A stretch of 64,000 nucleotides of DNA from DT-111 sp965263225 (lineage in GTDB: Bacteria > Bacteroidota > Bacteroidia > Chitinophagales > Saprospiraceae). This document shows, in pieces, positions 26,548 through 35,822 of the stretch; the first letter of the stretch is position 1; every line of letters starts with the position of its first letter. The position numbers and the translations under genes were made by a program. The notes below the pieces were generated by a model. It was not told the origin of the DNA and ran no database searches. It saw only the letters and a list, made by a program, of their open reading frames with translations. The stretch lies in NCBI GenBank assembly GCA_965263225.1, contig CBDHHG010000033.1:248001-312000 (forward strand), written 5' to 3'.

Positions 26548-27939
26548 ATGAAGATTTCGGTAGTAGAAGCTCTTGAAAAAATCCTGGCCCCTGGTCAAAT
26601 CCTAAAGAATGAGGCAGTCAGTGAACGTTCCCATCATATCTGGCATATGGATAAACCCTTGGAGGCAATAGCGGTTGTACTTCCCCAGAATACCCAAGAG
26701 GTAGCTGAAATCCTCTCCATCTGTCACAGCCATAATCAAGCGGTAGTGGTACATGGTGGGATGACCAACATGGTAGGGAGTACGGAGACACAGCGAGAGG
26801 AACTCGTCATTTCTATGGAGAAAATGAATCGGGTTGAAGAGTTTGATGAAATGAGCCGAACCATGACGGTCCAGGCTGGCGTGATCTTGCAGGATATACA
26901 GGAACTAGCTCGGGAAAAGGGCCTATTGTTTCCACTAAACTTCGGTGCGAAAGGATCAGCTCAGATTGGTGGCGTGATATCGACGAATGCGGGGGGGATG
27001 CGAGTGGTAAAATACGGAATGACACGGCATCTGGTGCTGGGCTTAGAAGTAGTACTTGCTGATGGTACGATCATTAACTCCTTGAAAAAACTCATCAAAG
27101 ACAACTCTGGTTTTGACCTGAAGCAATTGTTTATTGGTTCGGAAGGAACCTTGGGGTTGGTTACGAGGGCCGTTCTAAAGCTCTTAGAAGCCCCTACGAG
27201 CCGCAATACGGCCTTTATTGGGTTGGAGAGCTATCAACAGGTGATCGCCTTTCTGAAGTATATGGATGCAGGCTTAGGAGGTAAGTTGAGCTGCTTCGAA
27301 TTGATCTGGAATAATACTTTCCAAGCCATGACCAGCCCGCCGGCGCTGGTCAAACCTCCCCTCCCCTACGATTATCCCTACTATGTCTTGTTGGAAAGCC
27401 TCGGGAATCAACCAGAAGCTGACCGACAATTGTTAGAGCAGTTATTACTAACAGCCCAAGCGCAAGGGATGATTGAGGACGCTGTCATGGCTTTTACGGA
27501 TTCGGATCTCAACTGGTTTTTTAAAATTCGAGAAGATGTAGATGTCTTAGTAAATCTATGTCGCAATGATCAACATTTCGATATTAGCTTGCCCATTATT
27601 TCGATAGGAGATACCTTAAATCCAATCCTGGAAGAACTAGCCAATTTACCAGGAGTAGAAACCGTCTTTGCTTTTGGGCACGTTGCAGATGGGAATATGC
27701 ATTTGATTGTTGGGAAAGCCGAAGAGACGCCCGAGCTAATCAAGGCGGTCAACCAAGTCGTGTACGCTCCCTTGCAAGCTTTAGGCGGCTCTGTATCTGC
27801 GGAACACGGCATTGGAGTACATAAGAAGCCCTATTTGAGCCTGAGTCGTACGCCGGCCGAGATACAATTAATGAAATTGTTAAAACAATCGATGGACCCA
27901 AAAGGGATATTGAATCGAGGAAAGGTCATTGATGTATGA
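26548..27939 (+). CDS. FAD-linked oxidase (GlcD / D-2-hydroxyacid dehydrogenase-like)
   Basis: The 463-residue protein has the VAO-type FAD-binding fold. VVVHGGMTNMVGST, SAQIGGVISTNAGGMRVVKYGMTRHLVLGLEVVLADG and FIGSEGTLGLVTRAVLKL (residues about 70-215) are the FAD-binding motifs. The C-terminal cap has GHVADGNMHLIV and SAEHGIGVHKKPYL, the metal-binding His residues of the D-lactate/D-2-hydroxyglutarate dehydrogenase group. It should oxidise a D-2-hydroxyacid in the cytoplasm; the exact acid is unknown. It is divergent from the sulfur unit and shares the 164-bp intergenic region holding the operator, so co-regulation is possible. Confidence 0.85.
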   Translation: MKISVVEALEKILAPGQILKNEAVSERSHHIWHMDKPLEAIAVVLPQNTQEVAEILSICHSHNQAVVVHGGMTNMVGSTETQREELVISMEKMNRVEEFDEMSRTMTVQAGVILQDIQELAREKGLLFPLNFGAKGSAQIGGVISTNAGGMRVVKYGMTRHLVLGLEVVLADGTIINSLKKLIKDNSGFDLKQLFIGSEGTLGLVTRAVLKLLEAPTSRNTAFIGLESYQQVIAFLKYMDAGLGGKLSCFELIWNNTFQAMTSPPALVKPPLPYDYPYYVLLESLGNQPEADRQLLEQLLLTAQAQGMIEDAVMAFTDSDLNWFFKIREDVDVLVNLCRNDQHFDISLPIISIGDTLNPILEELANLPGVETVFAFGHVADGNMHLIVGKAEETPELIKAVNQVVYAPLQALGGSVSAEHGIGVHKKPYLSLSRTPAEIQLMKLLKQSMDPKGILNRGKVIDV

Positions 27940-28205
27940 TAGCTCAAAAAACTTGGCTGCTTCGGAATTATTTCTACCCGCTATCTGTTAGGGAGGTATG
28001 AAAAATGTTTAACTCGTCCGCACATTGTAGTAGCTAACCTCATTTAGCTTCTCCTGAATCCTATTGGGATCACTTACAATGTCTTCACGCTCCATACTTT
28101 GTATGGATTTTCCTAATTTTTATTTGACGCTTTTTTCTGAGCATCTCCCCGATTGTCACTTACGGTGGTAGGTAGTACGTTCAGAAGGAGCAAACGCAAT
28201 TTATC

Positions 28206-29717
28206 ATGACCTCAAAAAACCATTTCTCTTCACATGTGGCGGAGCTATGTCCCAGCCAGGAACAGGCCTATGCTTCCTTGCTCTCCTTGATGGATAAGAG
28301 TCCGGTCCTAAGTCTGGTGAGTAAGGGAAGTTATGGACGGACTACCGTCTTAAGGCGATTAGCAGCGCACCTATCTGCCAAGTACATTCACCTTGGGGAT
28401 CTTTTTGATGATATCAAAGAGGTGGATCCCTTACAGCTAGAAGAAGCCGTCTTGGCTTGTTTCCAACGCGCATATGCCGAGCATGATGTAGTCATCTTTG
28501 ATGATTATTTTTCCGTTCAGGAACAACTGGTAGAGAACTGCCAGAATACCGCCCGGCCTAGTATCCTGGGTTTTGCCCTTTCCAGTCTTTTGCAACTAGT
28601 GATTAGTAGCAACAAGACGTTGATCTTGGGAATGGAATATCATTGGCTGGAAAAGCCATTTCGATCGAAATCCTTGCAGGTAGAACTCAACAGCTTCACA
28701 CCTGAAGACATTACCTTCCTATTCCAAAAGATGAGTCTTGTTTCCTTGGCAGCAGTCGATTTTCAGGCGATCCATCGATTTGCCCCGCGCCTAAATGCTC
28801 ATCAAATCTGGCGAGCTAGTCTACAACTGCAATTAACGGATGTAGAAAACACAGAGGCCTTTATCGCCTTCTTGGAAGACCATGCCTTGACCAGTAATGT
28901 CAATCAAGAAGAAGTTACACCGGTTAGTCTGGAGGATTTGTATGGCATCGACGAAGTACGCCGCCAGTTGGAGATCAATTTGATTGTCCCTATGGAGCGA
29001 GATGACCTCATCGAAGAATACCATATTAGCCCCAAACGCGGGGTACTCCTCTACGGCCCTCCCGGAACTGGTAAAACAACTATAGGGAGAGCTTTGGCTC
29101 ATCGCTTAGGTAGTAAATTCTTTCTCCTTGACGGTACAGTCATTAGCGGGACGCAACAGTTCTATTATGAGATCCAACGGATATTTGCCCAAGCTAAGGC
29201 CAATGCACCCAGTATTCTCTTCATTGATGACTGTGACCTCTTATTTGAGAATGCCACAGAAACAGGCCTCTATCGGTATCTATTAACCATCCTTGATGGC
29301 TTAGAATCCAAAAGCAATGAACAGGTGACAATCATGTTGACTGCCATGAATATTGGTAGCTTGCCACCCGCTCTGATTCGCAGTGGCCGGGTAGAACTCT
29401 GGCTGGAAACCAAAGTACCAGACCTCCTAGCAAGAACGAGAATCATCGAAGGGCAACTAGCTGGGCAAAAGCTTGATCTGAGACCGGGAGAAGTCACGCG
29501 CTTTGCCAGCCAAGCGGAAGGGCTTACAGGTTCTGACCTTAAGCGGGTAATGACGGATGCCCGAAATCTGCATGCCTATCACCTTGCCAAGGAATTAGCT
29601 GTGGAACCAGCCATCTATTACTACGAAGAGGCATTGCAACAGCTTCTAGATCACCGCCGACAACTGGCAGAAGCGCCTGCATTTACAGCAGCCCATCGGC
29701 CGGGGCGGATAGAATAA
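28206..29717 (+). CDS. Two-module AAA ATPase (CDC48/proteasome-like), N-terminal module degenerate
   Basis: The 503-residue protein has a C-terminal AAA domain: Walker A GPPGTGKTTIGRA (about residue 284), Walker B ILFIDDCDLLF (about 336), sensor AMNIGSLPPALIRSGRVELW (with the arginine finger region) and GLTGSDLKRV. The N-terminal 250 residues look like a second ATPase module that has lost its P-loop: VSKGSYGRTTVLRRLA replaces GxxxxGK[TS], with a possible Walker B VVIFDDYF. The Walker B of the active module reads DDCD instead of DE, so hydrolysis could be altered. It has no signal peptide; such proteins unfold or remodel substrates in the cytoplasm. No partner is visible nearby. Confidence 0.85.
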   Translation: MTSKNHFSSHVAELCPSQEQAYASLLSLMDKSPVLSLVSKGSYGRTTVLRRLAAHLSAKYIHLGDLFDDIKEVDPLQLEEAVLACFQRAYAEHDVVIFDDYFSVQEQLVENCQNTARPSILGFALSSLLQLVISSNKTLILGMEYHWLEKPFRSKSLQVELNSFTPEDITFLFQKMSLVSLAAVDFQAIHRFAPRLNAHQIWRASLQLQLTDVENTEAFIAFLEDHALTSNVNQEEVTPVSLEDLYGIDEVRRQLEINLIVPMERDDLIEEYHISPKRGVLLYGPPGTGKTTIGRALAHRLGSKFFLLDGTVISGTQQFYYEIQRIFAQAKANAPSILFIDDCDLLFENATETGLYRYLLTILDGLESKSNEQVTIMLTAMNIGSLPPALIRSGRVELWLETKVPDLLARTRIIEGQLAGQKLDLRPGEVTRFASQAEGLTGSDLKRVMTDARNLHAYHLAKELAVEPAIYYYEEALQQLLDHRRQLAEAPAFTAAHRPGRIE

Positions 29718-30192
29718 GGCTAGCAACTAGCTTTCAGGGCTAACTAAATCCATTCTCCGATAGTTTATGTCAATTTGAGGCGCCAGTCATAAATTATTGG
29801 AGAAGGATTTAGCCTCACCTTGATATTAAAGAAAAGTTTAATTAAATTAAGGGCCAGAAGGAGGCGGTTTTGGGTAGCCCAAAAGGACAAACATCGAAAA
29901 CTACCTAGACGAACAGTCTAATTTCACTAAACTCACCAACCCAGTTATTCTCGTCCAGAAACCTACCCGTTTTTTGAGGACAGCTCAAAAAAGTATGTAC
30001 AGCCAAGATACTACCGGCAAACTTATGTCGACCGGATTTCCTTTGCCTTTTCGCAAGGCCAAGGCCCATGCATTCTTTTCTTTGATTGATCCTCACCACG
30101 ATCTTTTTTCAAGCTTAAACGAATAGCTTATCAACAGCGCCATCACTGAGAATAGCGTTGGAGACTGCTGTTTGTATAGTAAAAACTCATCA
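29718..30192. other. Intergenic region with one long hairpin
   Basis: The 475 bases separate the AAA ATPase and OmpA-family genes. A 69-bp hairpin lies at 29744-29812. The rest shows no convincing gene; a 64-codon minus-strand frame at 29905-30099 has no family signal and is probably chance. Confidence 0.5.
29744..29812. repeat. Long imperfect hairpin
   Basis: CTAAATCC-A-TTCTCC at 29744-29758 pairs with GGAGAAGGATTTAG at 29799-29812, with one bulged base. The pairing then continues inward as GATAGTTTATG against CATAAATTATT (nine of eleven pairs), leaving an 18-nt loop. No T-run follows, so it is not a simple terminator. It could be a structured 3' UTR, small RNA or relic of a MITE. Confidence 0.55.
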
Positions 30193-33081
30193 ATGCACAT
30201 GAAAACAATGAAGATCATCCTGGTTGGATTACTTTTCCTGTCAACGCAATACGCCGCTCATGCTCAACTTCGGACCGTACAAAACAAACTCGAAAAAGCA
30301 AGACTCACGTATGATAGTTATCTGGGTACAGGAGATATCGTGATGCTCAAAAAATATAACAATGAGCTACGACAATTTTTAGACAAACTCAGAGGAAATG
30401 AGGAAGCAGGCAGTGCCTATCTGCAAGCCATGATCCATCAGAAGAAGCTTGAAATATTGACCGAAAAGCATGAGATAGAACAACCTGAGAATCGGGGACT
30501 GAATGGCCTCAATAATGCCATAAAACAGGCTAGGGTCTTGTTGCTTAAGCACCAACCAAGAAGGCTGCAATCGATTTGCGCCGAAATTGGACGTGGCAGC
30601 AACCCGCTTCGACTGGATTGTGAAGGCTTTAAGGCCACCCTTCAACAATTGGAACAGAGAGTCAAACGCGCTGAATTCTATATCTATGACTTTGTAGTAA
30701 AAGGCCCCACTGTCGCCCAATTGGAACAATACCTACTCAAGTACGATTACGAGAAAGTTTCAGGGAAGGCCATACGAAGTAGCCAAGGCATCAAAGCCTT
30801 GGAAGCGCTTTTCGATCTTTACACACTAGATGGACACAATAGCACCATCAGTCGTTTCCATACCTATATTAGCATGCGTTTTCCAAAGGAGCACCTGGAC
30901 TTCCTACTACCCTCCCTAAAGGAGAGGCCTATTTATACCCGACGGATGGCATTGGCCTCTGAAGGTGAACGGCTTTTAAAACAGGGATTAGATGAAGCCA
31001 ACCTTACCTCCTATCGGAATTTTATAAAGCGAGCTGCTCCAACGGGCATGGCTTTTACAGCACTTCAACAGTTAATCGCTTATTATCAAGGGGATCCTAC
31101 TAGCCAATTAAACCTGTTCGAAGAGCTAAAACCAAGTTTCTGCTCAAAAGAATCGCTGATCAGCAGTTCTTGCAAACGCTTTAATGATTTCCAGTCCATT
31201 GTATCTCAGGCCCAGACTTCATCTCGATATGAATTAGTAGACATCATGGGAGATGTAGATAAATACTATCCAAGACATCAGGTCAAATTGCATTTTAGTA
31301 GAAACGATCAGTATTTTACGCTCCTGCCCATACAGGGATTTTCCCAAATCCACCAATTCAGTTTGGACGGGTCCCAGAGTAGCTTAGTTGCCACGGCCGA
31401 AGAACGGACGCAGAGTAATATCAACTATCGCTTTAGCAATAATGCGATAGACCCAGAAGCCAAAATTCTGAGGGAGGAACAGAAGCTCTATTTTAGAGGA
31501 GCAGCCTGTATCGACTCTTTTAATAACGACTATCTCCTCAACAGTGATTTCTTCGTCGATGAAACAAGAGGAATTGCATTATTTGTTTCCAAGTCAGCCT
31601 ATCAACGTGGGCGAGTAGATCCTACCACCAAAGAGTACAATTCCATCTGGGCCATTGATCCGAATAGTAAGTTTCAAGAAAACCAAGGTGCCTATTACTT
31701 CAATGGAAAGTACCGTGGAAATGCCAATACGGACATCTATTACAGTCTCAAAAATCCGGATTCAGATACTTGGAGTTGTCCTATCCATTTAGGTCCATTA
31801 GTCAATACGCGTTACAGTGAACGTAGTCCAATCTTAATAGATAATACTCTATATTTTGCCTCGGAAGGGCATAGTGGCTTGGGTGGCTTTGATATTTTCT
31901 CCGTAACCATCTTCAAGGAGGGGAATCAGCTCAAGGTATCTCAGCTAAAAAATGAGACTGCTTTTAATAGTTCGGCAGACGAATTGTTCTATCAGCGGGC
32001 CTTCATTAATGGGCAAAATCGCCCTAGTCACTTTATCTCTACGAATCGTTCGGATGAGGAGGGATACTATAAGGTCTACCAACTAACTAAGACAGGAACC
32101 AATCCTCCTCCCACAAGACCCAATGTGACAAAACAGCCGAAAAGGACTGACCCGCCATCTGGTACGGGAGGTTTTCCGGTCCCTTCCAAGTATGTGCTGA
32201 AGTCGAAATTAGATTTGAAACTTCAGTGCTATGTCAAAAGTAATCCAATTCCTGATCGAGGTCGTGGTAAAATACAATTGGAGGGAACCGTTAATGTCCC
32301 CACCGATGACCCTAATACGGTCATGCGTTTGGATAACGCGACTATAAAACTGACCTGGCCTGGAATGAGAAGTGATGATCCATTAGTTTTTACAACTGAC
32401 TCCTATGGTATTTTCAACACTCAGGTTCCTATCCGGGATGATAAGGATCTTACCATTCCACATTGGAACATCGTTATTCATAAGTCATACAATAATAGTA
32501 TCGTCAATTTTAAAGCCCAAGTGGAAAAATTAGATCAATTGTGTGGGAATGCCAATTATGCCTACCAGGATTATATTGCAGAGGAAATTGACCGGATTGA
32601 CAAATTAGAAATCCCCTATTTCTTTGAATTTGATGACTACGAAGTAGACAACCCTTTGAACGGCACTATTTTAGGCAAACTTGGCAAGTATAGTCAAATT
32701 TATGAACAGTACGCCCGAACCTTCAGCAATGACAACTCCAATAGGCGGTTTATTGTTGTGGCCTATGCAGATACTTTGGGGACTACAAATGACAACAAGT
32801 GGTTGTCTGGGAAAAGAGCGGATGACGTCCGAGAACAACTCATTGAGTGGGGAATACCTGCCCATAAGATTTCCACCTTTGCTTTTGGTGAAACGACGAA
32901 GTTTAGTCACCAGATCGATAGCCTCCCTGTTCTCTTTCCGACTAAAATTACTGGCCCGGCGGTATTTACCCGAAGACAAAAGATCATTCATCAGCTCAAT
33001 CGAAGAGCCGAAATCATTTTTTGTAGTAGTAAGTACAGAACAGATAGGGAATGCCTGGAGTATCATGGTTTGTGGCGCTAA
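30193..33081 (+). CDS. OmpA-family protein with PD40-like region
   Basis: I prefer ATG 30193 to the upstream TTG; it starts the signal peptide MHMKTMKIILVGLLFLSTQYAAHAQ. The product has about 962 residues. The N-terminal 300 residues are helical and repeat-rich (TPR-like). A central beta region (DNTLYFASEGHSGLGGFDIFSV) resembles PD40/WD40-like blades of Bacteroidota OmpA proteins. A proline-rich linker and a carboxypeptidase-like strand region lead to an OmpA C-terminal domain (about 810-955): YFFEFDDYEVD, AYADTLGTTNDNKWLSGKRADDVREQL and QLNRRAEIIF. This fold binds peptidoglycan. Its role is structural or gliding/T9SS-associated, by family context. Confidence 0.85.
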   Translation: MHMKTMKIILVGLLFLSTQYAAHAQLRTVQNKLEKARLTYDSYLGTGDIVMLKKYNNELRQFLDKLRGNEEAGSAYLQAMIHQKKLEILTEKHEIEQPENRGLNGLNNAIKQARVLLLKHQPRRLQSICAEIGRGSNPLRLDCEGFKATLQQLEQRVKRAEFYIYDFVVKGPTVAQLEQYLLKYDYEKVSGKAIRSSQGIKALEALFDLYTLDGHNSTISRFHTYISMRFPKEHLDFLLPSLKERPIYTRRMALASEGERLLKQGLDEANLTSYRNFIKRAAPTGMAFTALQQLIAYYQGDPTSQLNLFEELKPSFCSKESLISSSCKRFNDFQSIVSQAQTSSRYELVDIMGDVDKYYPRHQVKLHFSRNDQYFTLLPIQGFSQIHQFSLDGSQSSLVATAEERTQSNINYRFSNNAIDPEAKILREEQKLYFRGAACIDSFNNDYLLNSDFFVDETRGIALFVSKSAYQRGRVDPTTKEYNSIWAIDPNSKFQENQGAYYFNGKYRGNANTDIYYSLKNPDSDTWSCPIHLGPLVNTRYSERSPILIDNTLYFASEGHSGLGGFDIFSVTIFKEGNQLKVSQLKNETAFNSSADELFYQRAFINGQNRPSHFISTNRSDEEGYYKVYQLTKTGTNPPPTRPNVTKQPKRTDPPSGTGGFPVPSKYVLKSKLDLKLQCYVKSNPIPDRGRGKIQLEGTVNVPTDDPNTVMRLDNATIKLTWPGMRSDDPLVFTTDSYGIFNTQVPIRDDKDLTIPHWNIVIHKSYNNSIVNFKAQVEKLDQLCGNANYAYQDYIAEEIDRIDKLEIPYFFEFDDYEVDNPLNGTILGKLGKYSQIYEQYARTFSNDNSNRRFIVVAYADTLGTTNDNKWLSGKRADDVREQLIEWGIPAHKISTFAFGETTKFSHQIDSLPVLFPTKITGPAVFTRRQKIIHQLNRRAEIIFCSSKYRTDRECLEYHGLWR

Positions 33082-33203
33082 CAATAACTTCCATGCCTTA
33101 GATGGCATTATGCTGGCTCCAATTGTGCTCATCAGTTGTTTTGCGATTTCCAATGGCATTAGGCAACTTCCGATCGCACGAGATATATTATAGAGCCTCT
33201 ACC

Positions 33204-34745
33204 CTACCCTTTTTGCTGTTTCCACCATTGCTCACAGTAAGCCGTAACACTACTTTGAAGCAATTGGTCAAAATTAGAGGACTCCTTCAGATCAGCTAGC
33301 GCTTCAACGCGTTCCTGAAGGATCTTTCGATAGATCTTGGGGTGTTGTTTTCTGAAATGAGAAAGATTGAATTCTTCTTTCCTGGCCTGTCCTTCTTCGA
33401 AAAGTTCTTTTACTCCCTTTCCCTCCGACTTTCGTCGATTAGCGGAAAGTTTGTTCTTGACAGAATAGGTTGGTTCGCCTAAAGGGTGTTTGCCTATATT
33501 CTTTTCGCTGGCCAGGAGTTTGCGAAATTCTTGAGCAGTCATCTTTTTTGCCCTTTCTCGATTACCACGTTCCTCTTCATTCAATTGTTTCTTACGTGCA
33601 ATTACCTGCTCCATTAAGCTAGCATATAGGCCTGCCTCTTCGAAGCGCTTATTTCTAATCCATTGTACGAAAGCCTTGATCTTATCTTTTGGCGTGGTAC
33701 GATTCGTCTTCTTTTCAAAAAAGGCCAACATATAGGTCACGAAAAAGTCCTCGTAGCCATCCAATTCACTTCCCTTAATGATCGGAAGTATCTCATCCAG
33801 GACAACAGCCAAGTTTACTCCATATTCCGACAAGTGATTAAATGCCCGGCGCTGAGCCTCTGTTAGTGTATCAATGCGGGACAGGAATCCGCTATCACTT
33901 TTGGTCTTCGTACGCTTACGGGTGCTACTGGTTGTCACCTGTTCGGTAGTAGCTATTTCTAACAATTGTCCAGACTTCTCATTAATCTCAAAGTGAACTT
34001 GCGTAATTTTACGTCCTTTACGACCAAACTCAAGACTTACCTCCAGACGGGTCTTCTCATTGATTTCTTCCTTGGCTACGTCCAACACTTTGCGTCGAAA
34101 ATTCCGAAAGTCAGGATACTTATCTTTAATACCTAAGCGTTCTTTTAACTCCAACACCCCCACCTTCATCACATTGCGTCCATGGCGAACATTCTCATAG
34201 TAGAACGCCTTACACATTTGAAATATCCGGATAGAAAAGCTGCTTTTCATCCGAGCTACCTCAATCAGCTCAAAACGAGTAAAACGTTCTTTTAATCCCA
34301 GTAGGAAAGGTTTCATTTGGGGAGAGAAGCCAAATTCAACACATAGCACCCCTTCTTCACTGTACTTTGGTACGGCACCGGCAACCCAATTGATATGTCC
34401 ACGAAGCCTGGTGCCCTCCAACACAAAATCGGTAGGGAAAGTAATCTTCTTACTGGTGACGCTATCCAACAAGTCATCCAATCGTTCGTAAAATGAGCCG
34501 TGTTTCTTCCCGCCATCGGCTTTTAGTACCGTTTCAATGTCCTTGACTGGCACTAAGTAGGTTTCGAAATCCGAATCTTCGGGCTTAATCAGCGAAGCCA
34601 TATGCAATATGAGCTTCATCTCTCGCGGGGTAAGCTTGTAGCGTGCATGTTGGATAAATTGATTCGCAATCGCCGCAACTTGGGTGTTCTTTTCTTGTAC
34701 CATCTTTTGTATTTGAGGCTTCCTAGTTCTAGGGGTCCCCAGCAT
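33204..34745 (-). CDS. Plasmid replication initiator, Rep_3 family
   Basis: The 513-residue protein shows the two winged-helix architecture of Rep_3 (RepB/RepE) initiators. The first domain includes FIQHARYKLTPREMKLILHMASLI and the second IRIFQMCKAFYYENVRHGRNVMKVGVLELKERLGIKDKYPDFRNFRRKVLDVAKEEINEKT, the family core with its DNA-recognition helices. It is longer than usual, with a lysine- and arginine-rich extension of about 200 residues past the initiator core. The direct repeats bound by such proteins lie just upstream (34921-35796). The role is to melt the origin and load the helicase. Start alternatives are ATGs further in; I keep 34745. Confidence 0.92.
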   Translation of the reverse strand: MLGTPRTRKPQIQKMVQEKNTQVAAIANQFIQHARYKLTPREMKLILHMASLIKPEDSDFETYLVPVKDIETVLKADGGKKHGSFYERLDDLLDSVTSKKITFPTDFVLEGTRLRGHINWVAGAVPKYSEEGVLCVEFGFSPQMKPFLLGLKERFTRFELIEVARMKSSFSIRIFQMCKAFYYENVRHGRNVMKVGVLELKERLGIKDKYPDFRNFRRKVLDVAKEEINEKTRLEVSLEFGRKGRKITQVHFEINEKSGQLLEIATTEQVTTSSTRKRTKTKSDSGFLSRIDTLTEAQRRAFNHLSEYGVNLAVVLDEILPIIKGSELDGYEDFFVTYMLAFFEKKTNRTTPKDKIKAFVQWIRNKRFEEAGLYASLMEQVIARKKQLNEEERGNRERAKKMTAQEFRKLLASEKNIGKHPLGEPTYSVKNKLSANRRKSEGKGVKELFEEGQARKEEFNLSHFRKQHPKIYRKILQERVEALADLKESSNFDQLLQSSVTAYCEQWWKQQKG

Positions 34746-34920
34746 TAGTATCAGTTCGTAAAATTAGCGCATAGGGAAAATCGAATCTTTACATAATACA
34801 AAACAGAGATGACTCGCATCCCTAAGTCGTATTACTCAAACAAAAGATCCATGAATGGAGCGAATTTAAGTACATATGTGTACCAAGGCAAGAAAAAAAG
34901 TACACAATTTCCGCAAGCGA

Positions 34921-35796
34921 CCCACAAGGGGTACACAAGCGACCCACAAGAAGGATACAAGATTGAAAATCAACACCATACAGCCCACAACAGGTACACG
35001 GAAAAGCGATTAAATCTTTATCCTTTGGACACTTTGACTCAAAAGGAATTGATAAGGAGCGTATTTTTAGACTTGTACAGAGGCAAAATGTTAGGTCAGG
35101 CTTGAAAACACTACTTATAGTTCATGAATGCTATCCTATCTTACAATGTAAATGACTGATTAACAGTACTTAACAATCTCCCACATCGAGGACACAATAG
35201 GTACAAACGGAGTGGTCTCTAGGGCTTTCATCTCCCACAATGAGGACACATATAGTAATAAAACAGCCCACATGAGGTACTCATATCACAAAAATAGCCC
35301 ACGAACGGAACACAATTAATTAAATTGATTTGGGACCCCCTCAAAACGGACACAATTAAACCGCTGGTTTTCAGGCCTTTGAAAAGGAGGGTACACATCA
35401 AGTAATTTAACCCCCAAAAGAGACACAATAAGAACCACAAAGGGTACACTATTCGCCCACTATCTCTACACAATTCCCCCACAGCAAGTACGCTATTCAC
35501 CCCAAGGAGGTACACCCATTACCCACCAGAAGAACACCAAAGACCCGCTAAGAGGACACATAAGTCCCACAAAGAGGACACTACTTTGTCTATAATCAAC
35601 TGATAATGAAAGCTTTGTGAAAGCTGTAATTATATAAAGTATAAACTATATAAAAACCTAAGTCTTTAAATAGTAAATGGGAAGCAAGTGATTTTATAAA
35701 AATCTATTGTAAGTGTACCTATACTTGATTTAAGCCATTGTAAGAAAAGAAAAAAATTGCGCAAAAAAAGAAAAGAAACACCCACAAAGAGGACAC
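34921..35796 (+). repeat. Iteron array, consensus CCCACAAAGAGGACAC
   Basis: About 18 copies of a 16-nt direct repeat lie in one orientation. Clear copies start at 34921, 34943, 34984, 35180, 35234, 35267, 35298, 35338, 35411, 35434, 35456, 35478, 35500, 35522, 35544, 35566 and 35781, with a weaker one near 35381. From 35434 to 35566 seven copies are spaced exactly 22 bp apart, two helical turns, so Rep would bind one face. The copies vary mainly in the middle (CCCACA-N4-GGACAC or GGTACAC). The two copies at 35566 and 35781 are identical. This is the expected origin of an iteron-controlled plasmid. Confidence 0.95.
35582..35780. other. AT-rich putative DNA-unwinding element
   Basis: The stretch is visibly rich in A and T (tataatcaactgataatg, attatataaagtataaact and similar) and lies between iterons 35566 and 35781. 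AT-rich segments beside iterons are the usual site of strand opening. No DnaA box was recognised. Confidence 0.55.
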
Positions 35797-35822
35797 TATA
35801 AGACAATATCACTGTGGGAAAT

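Larger units (their letters stand above)
34746..35822. other. Plasmid origin region
   Basis: The noncoding kilobase between rep and the KilA-N gene contains the iterons (34921-34999, 35180-35581, 35781-35796) and an AT-rich stretch (35582-35780) suitable as the melting element. Frames crossing it, at 34809-35105 (+) and 35228-35515 (-), run through iterons and are most likely not genes. Confidence 0.8.

Noticed and set aside
29905..30099. 64-codon minus-strand frame in the intergenic region
   Set aside because: No family, no start context and no conserved-looking residues.
32671..33193. Overlapping frames on both strands at the end of the OmpA gene
   Set aside because: They are shadows of the OmpA coding sequence, with no family signal.
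34809..35105. 98-codon plus-strand ORF starting MTRIPKSYY
   Set aside because: It runs through three iterons at 34921-34999 in the origin; its only protein-like part is the last 25 residues. Probably not a gene.
35228..35515. 95-codon minus-strand ORF over the iterons
   Set aside because: The frame is formed by the repeat itself (cysteine-rich, no family signal).
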